Source of the DNA: DASSKK01 sp035690495
GTDB taxonomy: Bacteria; Actinomycetota; Actinomycetes; Propionibacteriales; Nocardioidaceae
Reading direction: 5' to 3'
NCBI GenBank assembly: GCA_035690495.1
Contig: DASSKK010000111.1
Location: 18,146 to 82,145, forward strand
DNA: 64,000 nucleotides
A program made the translations under genes and the position numbers. Shown in pieces: positions 16,787-25,474 of this stretch. Position 1 is the first letter of the stretch, and each line of letters starts with the position of its first letter. Under the pieces are notes generated by a model. It had not been told where the DNA came from and did no database searches. It worked only from the letters and a program-made list of their open reading frames with translations.

Positions 16787-18118
16787 TCAGCGTGGACGAC
16801 GCGGGCCGCGGCGCCTGCCGGGTGCGCCCTCCGGGGCGCCGGCGGTGGAGGCACGGGAAGGGTCGGGAGCGGCCAGGGACGTCAGGGCAGTGGTGGTGCG
16901 CTGCTCCACGAGGCCCCACGCCTGCGGCGTCACGCCCGGGTGCGCGGACCGGTCCAACTTCCCCAGCGCATCGTCGAGCGCGCGCGTGGTCTCGGTGACC
17001 ACCCGGCTCGCGCGTCGCGACGGAACCCCCCACTTCCCCGCTTCGGCGACGACGTCGCCGACGTCGAGGTCCTCCATCCGGAACCGGCCGTTCACGTCGA
17101 GAGCGAACCGCCGGTTGTCGCGTGGATGGTGCAGATGCATCGCGATGTCGTAGGCGGGGCTTAGGGCAACCCGGCCGTCGGCGTACCGCAGGAAGGAGAT
17201 GTTCTTGGCGTGCAGGTCCGTGTTGCCGACCAGCAGTGAGAACGTGAGCAGCCGCAGCAGGTGATCGGGGTTGCCACCGTCCAGCAGCAGCACCTGGGCC
17301 GCCTGTGCCAGCGACGGCATCCTCGCTCCCCACTGGAACTTGCGGTTGGGGTCGGCGGTATTGAGTCCCACCGCTTGCGCGAGGTCCTCTTGGTGGACCC
17401 GGGCGTTGTGGCGGCTCGGGTCGCGATCGTAGCGCGAAACCGCGATCGCGCGGACATCGCCGAAGTCGAGGAGCTCGGCGTCGATGCTCGTCAGCCCCAT
17501 CTGCCGGGCGAGCGCCAGACACGCGACCTCGGTGTCGACGATGTCGGCGATGCCGCCGTCTTGGGCGTCGGCACGCTTGAGGATCCACGTGGAGGGGGCT
17601 CCCTCCTTGCACGCCTGCCACCGGCCGCTGATCCGGTGCAGAGTGATCTTGGGGACCATGCCCGGCAGCGTCGACGACTCGGTGGTCTGCTTCGGTGAGG
17701 CGGACTGGTGCTCATCGGCGCGCCGCAGCCGGTCGGCGACCTCCTGATCGGTCAGCGGCACGTAGCGGCCCGCGCGGGTGGGGTCGGGGGTACCGGCGGA
17801 AACGAAGATCGCAGCGCCTGGGGTGTCGCGCCCGTAGGCGCGGACCAGGGCGTAGGTGTCGTCCGGAGGGACCCCGGCGGTCATTGCGTGGTTCACCCGG
17901 GTGTTGCCCTCGGGCAGCAGCCCGTCGAGGTAGGTGCGCACCAGCGCCGGAGCGGGAGTGGAGCCGACGGCCAGCTTCGCCGAGAGCATCCGCGCCCCAT
18001 GCCCCCACCGCTCCTCGGCTTCGGCGGTCCAGATGAGGCTGATGCGGTCCTGGGCGTCCTCCTGCAGGTGCGCGATCCTGGTGCCGTACAGCCAGACGTC
18101 GAGCGGGTCGCGGCTCAC
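16787..18118 (-). CDS. hipA: HipA-family serine/threonine kinase toxin
   Basis: A 443-residue protein of the HipA type, which phosphorylates a translation factor (GltX in Escherichia coli) and causes dormancy. The N-terminal subdomain has SAKLAVGSTPAPALVRTYLDGLLPEGN. The TLPGMVPKITL segment (151-161) corresponds to the ejectable phosphorylation loop, WILK181 to the ATP-binding lysine, GNTDLHAKN (298-306) to the catalytic loop and SPAYDI (320-325) to the metal-binding DFG equivalent. The Arg/Pro-rich last 30 residues are likely disordered. It overlaps hipB by 4 nt. Kinase residues look intact. Confidence 0.92.
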   Translation of the reverse strand: MSRDPLDVWLYGTRIAHLQEDAQDRISLIWTAEAEERWGHGARMLSAKLAVGSTPAPALVRTYLDGLLPEGNTRVNHAMTAGVPPDDTYALVRAYGRDTPGAAIFVSAGTPDPTRAGRYVPLTDQEVADRLRRADEHQSASPKQTTESSTLPGMVPKITLHRISGRWQACKEGAPSTWILKRADAQDGGIADIVDTEVACLALARQMGLTSIDAELLDFGDVRAIAVSRYDRDPSRHNARVHQEDLAQAVGLNTADPNRKFQWGARMPSLAQAAQVLLLDGGNPDHLLRLLTFSLLVGNTDLHAKNISFLRYADGRVALSPAYDIAMHLHHPRDNRRFALDVNGRFRMEDLDVGDVVAEAGKWGVPSRRASRVVTETTRALDDALGKLDRSAHPGVTPQAWGLVEQRTTTALTSLAAPDPSRASTAGAPEGAPGRRRGPRRPR

Positions 18119-18348
18119 GGCAGGTCATCGTCGGGGACGACTTCGAGGTGCACGCCGAGTTCACGCAACAACTCGAACAGACGAGTCGCGAAGAGGTTCT
18201 GCTTCCCATTCTCGATCTCGGACAGGTAGCGCCGGCTCACGCCCAGAGCCTCGGCTAGTTCGTCTTGGGTGAGACCCTTCCGGTACCGCAGCCGCGCGAG
18301 GACCTGCCCCAACGCCTGCGGAGAACGGACAACTGGTGGAGCCGTCAC
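18115..18348 (-). CDS. hipB: HipB-like XRE antitoxin
   Basis: A 77-residue helix-turn-helix repressor with RYRKGLTQDELAEALGVSRRYLSEIENGKQ, an XRE domain whose recognition helix is RRYLSEIENGK. It would neutralise HipA and repress its own operon. The GTG at 18348 was chosen because GGAGGTGA precedes it by five bases; an ATG at 18378 would place coding sequence over the operator repeats. The stop overlaps the hipA start (ATGA), the usual antitoxin-first layout. Confidence 0.9.
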   Translation of the reverse strand: MTAPPVVRSPQALGQVLARLRYRKGLTQDELAEALGVSRRYLSEIENGKQNLFATRLFELLRELGVHLEVVPDDDLP

Positions 18349-18365
18349 TGCCCTCACCTCCAAAC

Positions 18366-18430
18366 GTGCGGAAATCATCTCACAAGTTATGTGTGAACAT
18401 AACCTCTCAGCCAGTTAATGTGCGGAAATC
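18366..18430 (-). promoter_or_regulatory. hipBA operator region
   Basis: A perfect dyad GTTATG-N6-CATAAC lies at 18386-18403. It is flanked by an 11-bp direct repeat, GTGCGGAAATC, at 18366-18376 and 18420-18430 (54 bp apart). The arrangement, immediately ahead of hipB on the minus strand, fits autorepression by HipB dimers. Confidence 0.65.
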
Positions 18431-18453
18431 CTCACGGCCTCCCGGTTCGAGCG

Positions 18454-19215
18454 TCAGTCGGCCAGCAGCTTGGCGACGGCGGCCAGCCCGACGCACACGA
18501 TCACGATGCGGTAGACCAGCGGGGGCAGCCGCTTGCCGAGGCGGCCGCCGATCTGGCCGCCGACAGAGGAGCCGACGGCCAGGATCACCACCGGCAGCCA
18601 TGAGATGCCCCCGGCCACGATGAACACCACCGCGGCGGCCGTGTTGGCCGTGGCGGCGAGCGCGTTCTTGACCGCGTTCGAGGTCTGCATGCTGCCGTCG
18701 AACAGCAAGGTCAGCACCGCGATCAGCACGACGCCTTGCGCAGCGCCGAAGTAGCCGCCGTAGATGCCGGCGACGAACGCAAGCGCGATCAGCGCGGCCA
18801 GTCGCGACCGTCCTCGGTCGAGCGCGCTGCTGCTCCAGCCGGTGAGCCGGCGCACGGCCGGCTGCACCAGCACCAGTGCACAGGCGAACAGGATCAGCCC
18901 GGGCACCACGGCCTCGAACGTCGACGCCGGCAACGCGAAGAGGATCAGCGCGCCGAGGAAGCCACCCACGAGCGAGGCGGGCATCAGCTTGACCAGCAGG
19001 CCCGTGTGCGCCCGGAGCTCGCGGCGGTAGGCGAGGGCGCCGCTGATCGCTCCCGGGACGATCCCGATCTTGTTGGTGACGTTGGCCGCCACCGGGGGGT
19101 AGCCGAGGGCGAGCAGAGTCGGGAACGTGACCAGGGAGCCGGACCCGACCATCGCGTTCAGCGCGCCGGCGACGACCCCGGCCACGAGCAGGAACAGCGA
19201 CTGCCAGAGGTCCAT
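18454..19215 (-). CDS. TauE/SafE-family membrane exporter
   Basis: A 253-residue protein with about seven to eight membrane helices. GALNAMVGSGSLVTFPTLLALGYPP near the start and FVAGIYGGYFGAAQGVVL near residue 160 are the duplicated TauE signatures. Family members export sulfite, sulfoacetate or other organic anions. The ATG at 19215 forms an ATGA overlap with the iron-sulfur subunit gene, so it is the last gene of the molybdenum hydroxylase operon and may export its product or a by-product. Confidence 0.88.
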   Translation of the reverse strand: MDLWQSLFLLVAGVVAGALNAMVGSGSLVTFPTLLALGYPPVAANVTNKIGIVPGAISGALAYRRELRAHTGLLVKLMPASLVGGFLGALILFALPASTFEAVVPGLILFACALVLVQPAVRRLTGWSSSALDRGRSRLAALIALAFVAGIYGGYFGAAQGVVLIAVLTLLFDGSMQTSNAVKNALAATANTAAAVVFIVAGGISWLPVVILAVGSSVGGQIGGRLGKRLPPLVYRIVIVCVGLAAVAKLLAD

Positions 19216-19706
19216 CAGGTGAGCAGGTCCTCGATCGCAGCCAGGATGTCCGGATAGCTGCCGCACCGGCAGAGGTTGCCGGCCAGGTAGGAGCGGATCG
19301 CCTCGACCGTGTTCGGCACCGACGGGTCGTGCAGGGCCGCGTGGGTGGCCAGCACCATGCCGGGAATGCAGAACGAGCACTGGAACGCGCCGTTGCGCAC
19401 GAACGCGTCGTGCACGGCGGACAGCTGGTGCGGATCCGGGCTGAGCCCCTCTGAGGTGGTGACCTGGCGCCCGGCGGCCTGGGCGGTGAGCATGATGCAG
19501 GAGCTGGCCACCGCGCCGTCCACCAGCACCGTACAGCTGCCGCAGATGCCGATGCCACAGGCCTCACGGGCGCTCGTGACACCGCACTGCCCGCGCAATG
19601 TGCTCAGCAGCGTGTCGTCCGTCCGCGCCTCGACGGTCCGCTCGGCGCCGTTCAGGGTGAAGGAGAGCCGCGTCGTCTCGGGCTCCGTGCGCTGCTCAGT
19701 GCTCAT
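19215..19706 (-). CDS. Molybdenum hydroxylase small subunit, (2Fe-2S)
   Basis: The 163-residue electron-transfer subunit of a xanthine dehydrogenase/CO dehydrogenase-type hydroxylase. The plant-ferredoxin cluster is bound by C50, C55, C58 and C70 (ACGIGICGSC plus SSC) and the second cluster by C110, C113, C146 and C148 (QCSFCIPG and NLCRC). All eight cysteines are present. It accepts electrons from the molybdenum centre and passes them to FAD. It overlaps the large-subunit gene by 11 nt. Confidence 0.95.
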   Translation of the reverse strand: MSTEQRTEPETTRLSFTLNGAERTVEARTDDTLLSTLRGQCGVTSAREACGIGICGSCTVLVDGAVASSCIMLTAQAAGRQVTTSEGLSPDPHQLSAVHDAFVRNGAFQCSFCIPGMVLATHAALHDPSVPNTVEAIRSYLAGNLCRCGSYPDILAAIEDLLT

Positions 19707-21996
19707 CCGAGTGCTCCTCCGGCTCCGTGGTGGTCTCGGCGGCCAGCAGCCCGCGCAGCACCCGTTCCGGGGTCAGCGGCAGGTCGAGAAGGCGTACGCC
19801 GGTCGCGGCGAAGATCGCGTTGGCGATGGCTGGTGCGACCGCAGGAAGCGCCATCTCGCCGACGCCGTGCAGCTCCGGATCGGCCTCGGACGACTCCACC
19901 GCCGTGCTCGTCATCGCCACGGGAACGTCGAGGATCGAGGGGATCATGTAGTCCGACAGGTTCGGGTTGGTGATCGCGCCGTCGAGGTACTCCAGCTCCT
20001 CGAACAGGGAAGGCCCGAGCCCGAAGATCGCGCAGCCGAGGTTCTGCTGCCTGACCCGGTGCGCGCTCACCGCTCTACCGGCGTAGCAGTTGGCGTGCAG
20101 GCGCAGCACCTCCACCCGGCCGGTCTGCAGGTCCACCTCGACCTCGGCGGCAGCACCGCCCTGGTGCCAGTGCACGCTGACCGGGCCGTGTACGTCGTGC
20201 GGATCCATCTTCGACAGGCCGAAGTCGCTCTGGAACACGCCTTGGCCGACGACCTCCTCCAGCCCCGCCTGGCCAAGCACGTGCTCCCACGACACCTCGG
20301 CCTGCGCGCCGCCGTTCACACGCACACAGCCACCTTCCACCGTCACCTGGTCGGACGTGACGTCCCACAGCTTCGCGGCCTCCTCGCGGACCCTGCGGTG
20401 CAGGTCGGTGGCTGCCTCCCGAAGCGCGAACCCCATCGAGTAGGTGGAGCGGCTGGAGCTGGTCGTGGTGTCGAACGGGGTGTGCCGGGTGTCCGGGAGC
20501 CCCATCTGCACCTTGTCCGTCCCGACACCGAGATAACCGGCCGCGAGGGACATCATCGTCGCAGTCGCACCCTGGCCCATCTCCACGCTGCTGGACAGGA
20601 TGCTGATCCGGCCGCTGGCGTCGAGTCGGATCCCTGCCTCCGACCGGGACGGCGTGAGCGTGTTCTTGATGATGATCGCCAGCCCCGAGCCGCGCTTCTT
20701 GCCCGGATCCGGCACAGTGGCCGGCTCGTCAACGGCAAGCGCGGACTCGAGATCGTCGAGCAGGTCGTCGTAGTGCAGACCCTCGAGCGCTTCTCCGGTC
20801 GCGTAGACGTCGCCGGACCGAAGCAGGTTCTGCCTACGGATCCCGAGCGGCTCGAGCCCGAGGTCCGCCGCGATATCGTCCAGCTGCGACTCGTAGGCGA
20901 ACGCGAGCTGCGAGGTCATCGCGCCCCGGAACGGGCCGGTGGGCACGGTGTTGGTGTAGCTGGCGACGCTGTCGACGGCTACGTTCGGGATCCGGTAGGG
21001 CCCCGGCGCCCGCGTCAAACCCTGCCCGGCACCGCCCGGGCTGGTCACGGCGTACGCCCCGGCGTTGTAGACCACGTTCATCTTCCGGGCGACGATGCTG
21101 CCGTCCCGCATCACGCCGGTGGTGATCTCGACGGTGGCCGCGTGCTTGCCGATCGTGAAGAAGACCTCGTCGCGCGCGAGCTCGAGCCTGACCGGGACCC
21201 CCGCCGCCCGGGACGCGCACACGACCATCGGCTCGATCCGGATCTGGCCCTTCGCCCCGTAGGCGCCCCCGAGGTTCAGGGCGCGAACTCGAACCCCTCC
21301 GTCGGGGAGGGAGAACATCTTCTGCAAGCCGGTCTTGACGGCGTAGGGCGCCTGCGCGGACGTCCACACCTCGACCCCGTCGTCGGTCCAGGAGGCGAGG
21401 CACACGTGTGGCTCCATCGGCACGTGACTCGCGGGCGGCGAGTGGTAGGTGTGCGTGTAGACGCGGTGGGCCTGCGCGAGTCCCTTCTCGCAGTCACCGA
21501 GACGCAGGCGCCAGGAGCCGCAGTCGTTGCCTGGATGGTCCTCATGCACCGTCGGGGCACCCGGCTTCCGGGCCTCGACCTCGTCGACGACGTAGGGCTG
21601 CTCTTCGTACTCGACGTCGATCTCTACCAGCGCCTCGGCCGCCGCGCGCGCCGTGGTCGCCACCACGAGAGCCACCGGTTCGCCGGCGTAACGCGTCTTG
21701 CCGATGGCCAGGACCGGCTGGTCGGGACGCTGTGCGCCGAAGTAGGGGTCCACGTCGGGATCGTCTGCCAGGTCGCTGCCGGTGAGGACCGCGAGCACAC
21801 CCGGTCGCTCGGCGGCCGCGGTCGTGTCGACGGACACGATCCGCGCATGCGGGTGAGGGGACCGGAGCACCTTGGCGTGCGCCATGTTCTCGACGGTCTT
21901 GTCGAGCACGAACTCCACCGTGCCCCGCACCCGAGACACCGCGTCCGGCATCGCGAAGTCCGGCCGGTCGGGACGGGAGCGCGGGCTAGTTCCCAT
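19696..21996 (-). CDS. Molybdenum hydroxylase large (molybdopterin) subunit
   Basis: The 766-residue catalytic subunit of a xanthine dehydrogenase-family hydroxylase, which adds water-derived oxygen to N-heterocycles or aldehydes. The N-terminal Ald_Xan_dh domain starts near DAVSRVRGTVEFVLDKTVENMAHAKVLRSPHPHA; the Moco domain has NLGGAYGAKGQ near 240, PTGPFRGAMTSQ near 350, and the catalytic-glutamate motif HGVGEMALPAVAPAI near 717. The active-loop cysteine typical of CO dehydrogenases was not seen. The substrate is unknown; neighbours point to an N-containing ring or amide. Confidence 0.93.
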   Translation of the reverse strand: MGTSPRSRPDRPDFAMPDAVSRVRGTVEFVLDKTVENMAHAKVLRSPHPHARIVSVDTTAAAERPGVLAVLTGSDLADDPDVDPYFGAQRPDQPVLAIGKTRYAGEPVALVVATTARAAAEALVEIDVEYEEQPYVVDEVEARKPGAPTVHEDHPGNDCGSWRLRLGDCEKGLAQAHRVYTHTYHSPPASHVPMEPHVCLASWTDDGVEVWTSAQAPYAVKTGLQKMFSLPDGGVRVRALNLGGAYGAKGQIRIEPMVVCASRAAGVPVRLELARDEVFFTIGKHAATVEITTGVMRDGSIVARKMNVVYNAGAYAVTSPGGAGQGLTRAPGPYRIPNVAVDSVASYTNTVPTGPFRGAMTSQLAFAYESQLDDIAADLGLEPLGIRRQNLLRSGDVYATGEALEGLHYDDLLDDLESALAVDEPATVPDPGKKRGSGLAIIIKNTLTPSRSEAGIRLDASGRISILSSSVEMGQGATATMMSLAAGYLGVGTDKVQMGLPDTRHTPFDTTTSSSRSTYSMGFALREAATDLHRRVREEAAKLWDVTSDQVTVEGGCVRVNGGAQAEVSWEHVLGQAGLEEVVGQGVFQSDFGLSKMDPHDVHGPVSVHWHQGGAAAEVEVDLQTGRVEVLRLHANCYAGRAVSAHRVRQQNLGCAIFGLGPSLFEELEYLDGAITNPNLSDYMIPSILDVPVAMTSTAVESSEADPELHGVGEMALPAVAPAIANAIFAATGVRLLDLPLTPERVLRGLLAAETTTEPEEHSDEH

Positions 21997-22867
21997 CGTG
22001 GTCCACCTCCTGGCTGCGTCCTGCGCCCAGCTCGTTCAGGGCCCGCTCCACCGTCACCTCGATCATGCGAGTGCGGTACCACGCGGACCCGCGGGCGTCG
22101 TCGATCGGGTCGATCGCCTCCGCGTAGCCCCGCGCGACCCGCCTGACGAGCTCGGGGCTGAGGCGCTCTCCGGTGGCGAGCTCGCAGGCGGCGGGGACGC
22201 TCTGGGGTGTGGCGGCCACGGCAGCCACGTGTACGTCGAGCGCGGCGACCCGGTCTCCGGCGAAGTCGGCACGGGCTGCCACACCGACGCACGCGCGATC
22301 CTCCGAGGAACGAGACCGGTACTTCAGGTAGACCGTCCCCCGGTCCGCGACGACCGGAACGTCGATGTGGGTGATGATCTCGGCGTCCTCGAGAACCGTC
22401 TGGAAGAAGCCGGTCACGAACCCGTCGACGGGGACAGTGCGCGATCCGGCCGGGCCTGAGAGGTGACACCGCGCGCCGAGCGAGGCGAGGACCGCGGGCG
22501 GGTCGGAGGCGTAGTCGCCCTCGGCCAGGTTGCCGCCGAGCGTCGCCACGTTGCGGACTCTCGGGTTGCCGACCTCCGAGCAGGCATGGGCGAGACTCGG
22601 TGCGTCACGGCGTACCTCGGCGGACGCCGCGATCTGGGCAAGGCACACTCCAGCGCCGATCCGCAGGGCCCCGCGGACCCGGGCGATGTCGCCCAGACCG
22701 TCGACCCCGGCGAGGCTGACCAGCAGTGACGGCGCGATCAGGCCCTGCTTCATCATCAGGACCACGGCGGTCCCCCCGGAGAGCACCTTGGCCTCGTCGG
22801 GATCTTGGGCGAGCAGACGGCTGGCCTCCTCCACCGTGGTCGGGCGCAGGAACGCGGGAGCACGCAT
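21986..22867 (-). CDS. Molybdenum hydroxylase medium (FAD) subunit
   Basis: A 293-residue FAD-binding subunit. It begins RAPAFLRPTTVEEASRLLAQ and carries AKVLSGGTAVVLMMKQ (flavin pyrophosphate loop, about 32-48) and VRNVATLGGNLAEGDYASDPPAVL (second flavin loop, about 105-125), followed by the CO_deh_flav_C region. The ATG at 22867 was chosen because TACGAT lies exactly six bases upstream on the same strand, which would fit a leaderless transcript; an ATG at 22882 lies inside the operator. It is the first gene of the FAD-Mo-FeS-TauE operon. Confidence 0.92.
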   Translation of the reverse strand: MRAPAFLRPTTVEEASRLLAQDPDEAKVLSGGTAVVLMMKQGLIAPSLLVSLAGVDGLGDIARVRGALRIGAGVCLAQIAASAEVRRDAPSLAHACSEVGNPRVRNVATLGGNLAEGDYASDPPAVLASLGARCHLSGPAGSRTVPVDGFVTGFFQTVLEDAEIITHIDVPVVADRGTVYLKYRSRSSEDRACVGVAARADFAGDRVAALDVHVAAVAATPQSVPAACELATGERLSPELVRRVARGYAEAIDPIDDARGSAWYRTRMIEVTVERALNELGAGRSQEVDHDGN

Positions 22868-22934
22868 GGCGACATCGTACATTATGCATTATCGTAGCGA
22901 TGCACTATGCACGACGTACGACTAGGATGCGGGG
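22868..22934. promoter_or_regulatory. Divergent promoter/operator between hydroxylase and asparaginase operons
   Basis: ATTATGCAT (22881-22889), ATGCA (22900-22904) and TATGCAC repeats make an imperfect dyad bounded by GTAC at both ends. On the minus strand TACGAT (22879-22874) ends six bases before the ATG at 22867. On the plus strand TAGGAT (22923-22928) ends six bases before the GTG at 22935. Both look like -10 elements of leaderless transcripts. The ATTATGCAT core is shared with 9456-9464. Confidence 0.62.
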
Positions 22935-23963
22935 GTGAACACCGCGACGGCTCCCCGTGTAGCGGTGCGCATGCTGGGCGGCACCATCGCCATGGCGGCG
23001 CCAGAGCCCGGATCCGCCGCGGAACCGGTCGAAGACGTGCACGGCCTGGTCGACGCGATCCCGGAGCTGCGGCGACGTGCCAGCGTGGACATCTCCGTGC
23101 TGCGCCGGCTGCCTAGCGCATCGCTGAAAATCGTGGATGTGCTGCGGCTGACCACGGATCTCGCCGAGGCGTGCCGAGCCGGCGCGCGCGGCGTGGTGGC
23201 GACGCTGGGCACCGACACCATGGAGGAGGTGGCGTTCCTTCTCGACCGTCTGTGGACCCGTGACGAGCCCGTCGTCCTCACGGGTGCGATGCGCACGGCC
23301 GATGCGGCGGGGGCGGACGGGCCGGCGAACCTGCTCGCGGCGGTGACGGTCTCCGCCGACCCCGCGTCTGCCGGCCGCGGCGCGCTGGTAGTGATGAACG
23401 ACGAGGTGCACCGCGCCGAGGCGGTGCGCAAGATGCACACCACCAACCCGGCGGCGTTCGGCTCACCCGGCGCCGGGCCGGTCGGGCATGTCGCGGAAGG
23501 AGCAGTGCACTTCTTCGCGCAGGCGTCCCGTCGTGCCGCGCTGCGCGTCGACGTCGGCGCCGATCCCGGCACCCTGCCCAGCGTCGCGCTGTTGAAGCTG
23601 GGGCTGGGTGCCGAGACGTCCCTGCTCGAGTACGCCGTGTCTTCGTGCGACGCGCTGGTCGTGGAGGCCTTCGGGGTCGGCCACGTCCCGTCCTGGTGGG
23701 TGGACCCGCTGACCGAGGCTGCGCGAGCCATCCCGGTCGTGCTGGCGTCCCGGATCGGCACCGGTCCGGTTCTGCGCCACACCTACGGCTTCCCCGGATC
23801 CGAGCAGCAACTGCTGTCGGCGGGCCTACTATCAGCGGGGCGACTCGACGGGCTCAAGGCCCGCCTGCTGATGACGTTGGCTCTGCTCGCGGCAGACGAC
23901 CCGGCCGAGGCAACAGCCTTGTTCGAGGCGCAGACCGCTTGCACGGAGGAGGCACAGGCATGA
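22935..23963 (+). CDS. Asparaginase-family amidohydrolase
   Basis: A 342-residue protein with both catalytic regions of the bacterial asparaginase fold: VRMLGGTIAM at the N-terminus (first catalytic Thr) and VVATLGTDTMEEVAF near residue 88 (Thr-Asp pair). VVLTGAMRTADAAGADGPANLLAAV and HTYGFPGSEQQLLSAG follow the family pattern. It hydrolyses an amide side chain and releases ammonia. No signal peptide is seen, so it acts in the cytoplasm. It heads a two-gene operon with the GntR regulator and shares its promoter region with the hydroxylase operon. Confidence 0.9.
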   Translation: MNTATAPRVAVRMLGGTIAMAAPEPGSAAEPVEDVHGLVDAIPELRRRASVDISVLRRLPSASLKIVDVLRLTTDLAEACRAGARGVVATLGTDTMEEVAFLLDRLWTRDEPVVLTGAMRTADAAGADGPANLLAAVTVSADPASAGRGALVVMNDEVHRAEAVRKMHTTNPAAFGSPGAGPVGHVAEGAVHFFAQASRRAALRVDVGADPGTLPSVALLKLGLGAETSLLEYAVSSCDALVVEAFGVGHVPSWWVDPLTEAARAIPVVLASRIGTGPVLRHTYGFPGSEQQLLSAGLLSAGRLDGLKARLLMTLALLAADDPAEATALFEAQTACTEEAQA

Positions 23964-24709
23964 CGGACTCGATGCCCTACACCGGTGCCCTCGACCTGCA
24001 TCTGGATCCGGGCCAGCAGCCACGCACCTCGGCGCAGTTCGCCTACGAGGTGCTCCGGCGCTCGATCATGCGGGGGGTTCTGAAGCCCGGGACGCGGCTC
24101 ACCCAGAGCGAGGTCTCCCGGCAGATGTCGCTGAGCAGCACACCGGTGCGGGAGGCGCTACGCCGGCTCGAGAGCGAGGGGCTGGTCCGCATCGACGTGC
24201 ACCGAGGCGCCGTCGTACGCGGTCTTGCCATCGACGAGCTCAAGGAGATCTACGAGCTGCGGCTGCTCCTCGAGCCGCTCGCCGCACGCAAGGCGGCCAG
24301 CAACATCACCCCCGAGGAGCTGGACCTCGCCGAGTCGCTGTGGGTGCGGATGAACGAGCTGGTCGCGAACGAGGAGTCGTGGGAGCGGATGAACGAGTCC
24401 GACGACATCCAGGCCTGGTCGGAGGCCAACCACGACTTCCACGCGGTGTTCGCCCGTGCGGCCCGGTCGCCGAACCTGATGAGGATCCTCAACGGCCTTC
24501 GGGACAGCTCGTCGCCCTACGTGCGCTGGTCGATCGTCGAGCACCCCGGGTTCGTGGCCAAGGCGAACCAGCAGCACCGGGAGCTCCTCGACGCGTGCCG
24601 GAACGGCGACCCGGATCTCGCGGCCCGGATCGAGGCCGAGCACCTCCAGTCGACGCTGACCGGAGTGCTCGAGGTGGCTCCGGACAGCACCGCGCCGACG
24701 AGCCGGTAG
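23960..24709 (+). CDS. GntR-family regulator, FadR/FCD subgroup
   Basis: A 249-residue regulator. The winged helix-turn-helix covers about residues 22-90 (FAYEVLRRSIMRGVLKPGTRL, QMSLSSTPVREALRRLESEGLV) and an FCD ligand domain follows, with ANHDFHAVFARAARSPNL near 155 and NQQHRELLDACRNGDPDLAARIEAEH near 205, supplying the usual metal-binding His/Asp residues. Its ATG overlaps the asparaginase stop (ATGA) and GGAGGAGG lies ahead. It probably represses the surrounding operons through the TGCAT-type sites at 9456 and 22881. Confidence 0.92.
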   Translation: MTDSMPYTGALDLHLDPGQQPRTSAQFAYEVLRRSIMRGVLKPGTRLTQSEVSRQMSLSSTPVREALRRLESEGLVRIDVHRGAVVRGLAIDELKEIYELRLLLEPLAARKAASNITPEELDLAESLWVRMNELVANEESWERMNESDDIQAWSEANHDFHAVFARAARSPNLMRILNGLRDSSSPYVRWSIVEHPGFVAKANQQHRELLDACRNGDPDLAARIEAEHLQSTLTGVLEVAPDSTAPTSR

Positions 24710-24907
24710 ACCCGGACCTCTCGGGCATGTCCGTCGAGTCGCCGGAGTCCCCGATCCCGGACTCGACCGACGAAGCAGGCATCGTCTAGTCCACCTGCCC
24801 CATTGCCATGAGCCTCTCCTACGAATGACCGTAGTGGATGCGTGGGTTGCTCCGCACTGGGTATCGGGCCCGGCGGGGAGGGTCTGGTCCACCGAGAGGG
24901 TGGTGCA

Positions 24908-25474
24908 ATGGACCACTCGTTTCAAGCAGGGAAGCTGGTCCGCGACGCGGCCTCCGGCAGGCGTGAGGCATGGAATGCCCTGGTCGACGCCTATGGCGGC
25001 CTGGTCTGGTCCGTCGCGCGCAGCGAGGTCCGCTCGGCGAGCGATGCCGCCGATGTCAGCCAGACCACCTGGCTGCGCCTGGTCGAGCACATCGACCGGA
25101 TCAACGAGCCGGATCGCGTCAGCGCGTGGCTCGCAACGACCGCACGCAGGGAGGCTCGCCGGGTTGCCGCCCGGAGCAGACGCATGGTCCCGACCGAGGA
25201 CAGCCGGATCCCGGAGCAGCGCCCGGCGCCGGAGGCTGACATGGACGCGGACCTGCTGCGCACCGAGAGCGCAGAGGCGCTGGAGCAGGCGATCAGCCAG
25301 CTGCCGGAACGCTCCCGGCGCCTGATGCACCTGCTCATGCAGGAACCGCCGCTGCCCTACGTCACCATCTCGGCCGCCCTCTCGATGCCGATCGGCAGCA
25401 TCGGGCCGACGCGCGCCAGGTGCCTGCGCAAGCTACGCGACCTGCTCGACACCCAGCACGTCGAGCACACCTAG
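24908..25474 (+). CDS. ECF-type RNA polymerase sigma factor
   Basis: A 188-residue sigma-70-family factor with region 2 (AWNALVDAYGGLVWSVARSE, then DAADVSQTTWLRLVEHIDRI, which contacts the -10 element) and region 4 (QLPERSRRLMHLLM, then TISAALSMPIGSIGPTRARCLRKLR). The ATG at 24908 follows GAGAGGGTGG. No anti-sigma gene is adjacent. It directly precedes a polymerase gene of the exopolysaccharide locus and may control it. GGTATC occurs 43 bp before its start, a hexamer seen near several locus A genes. Confidence 0.9.
   Translation: MDHSFQAGKLVRDAASGRREAWNALVDAYGGLVWSVARSEVRSASDAADVSQTTWLRLVEHIDRINEPDRVSAWLATTARREARRVAARSRRMVPTEDSRIPEQRPAPEADMDADLLRTESAEALEQAISQLPERSRRLMHLLMQEPPLPYVTISAALSMPIGSIGPTRARCLRKLRDLLDTQHVEHT

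Noticed and set aside
19309..22146. Very long open frame opposite the molybdenum hydroxylase genes
   Set aside because: Its translation is Arg/Pro/Gly-rich with no domain; it is the antisense shadow of GC-rich codons. The minus-strand genes carry all cofactor motifs. The same holds for long frames opposite 9509-13244 and 29384-31857.
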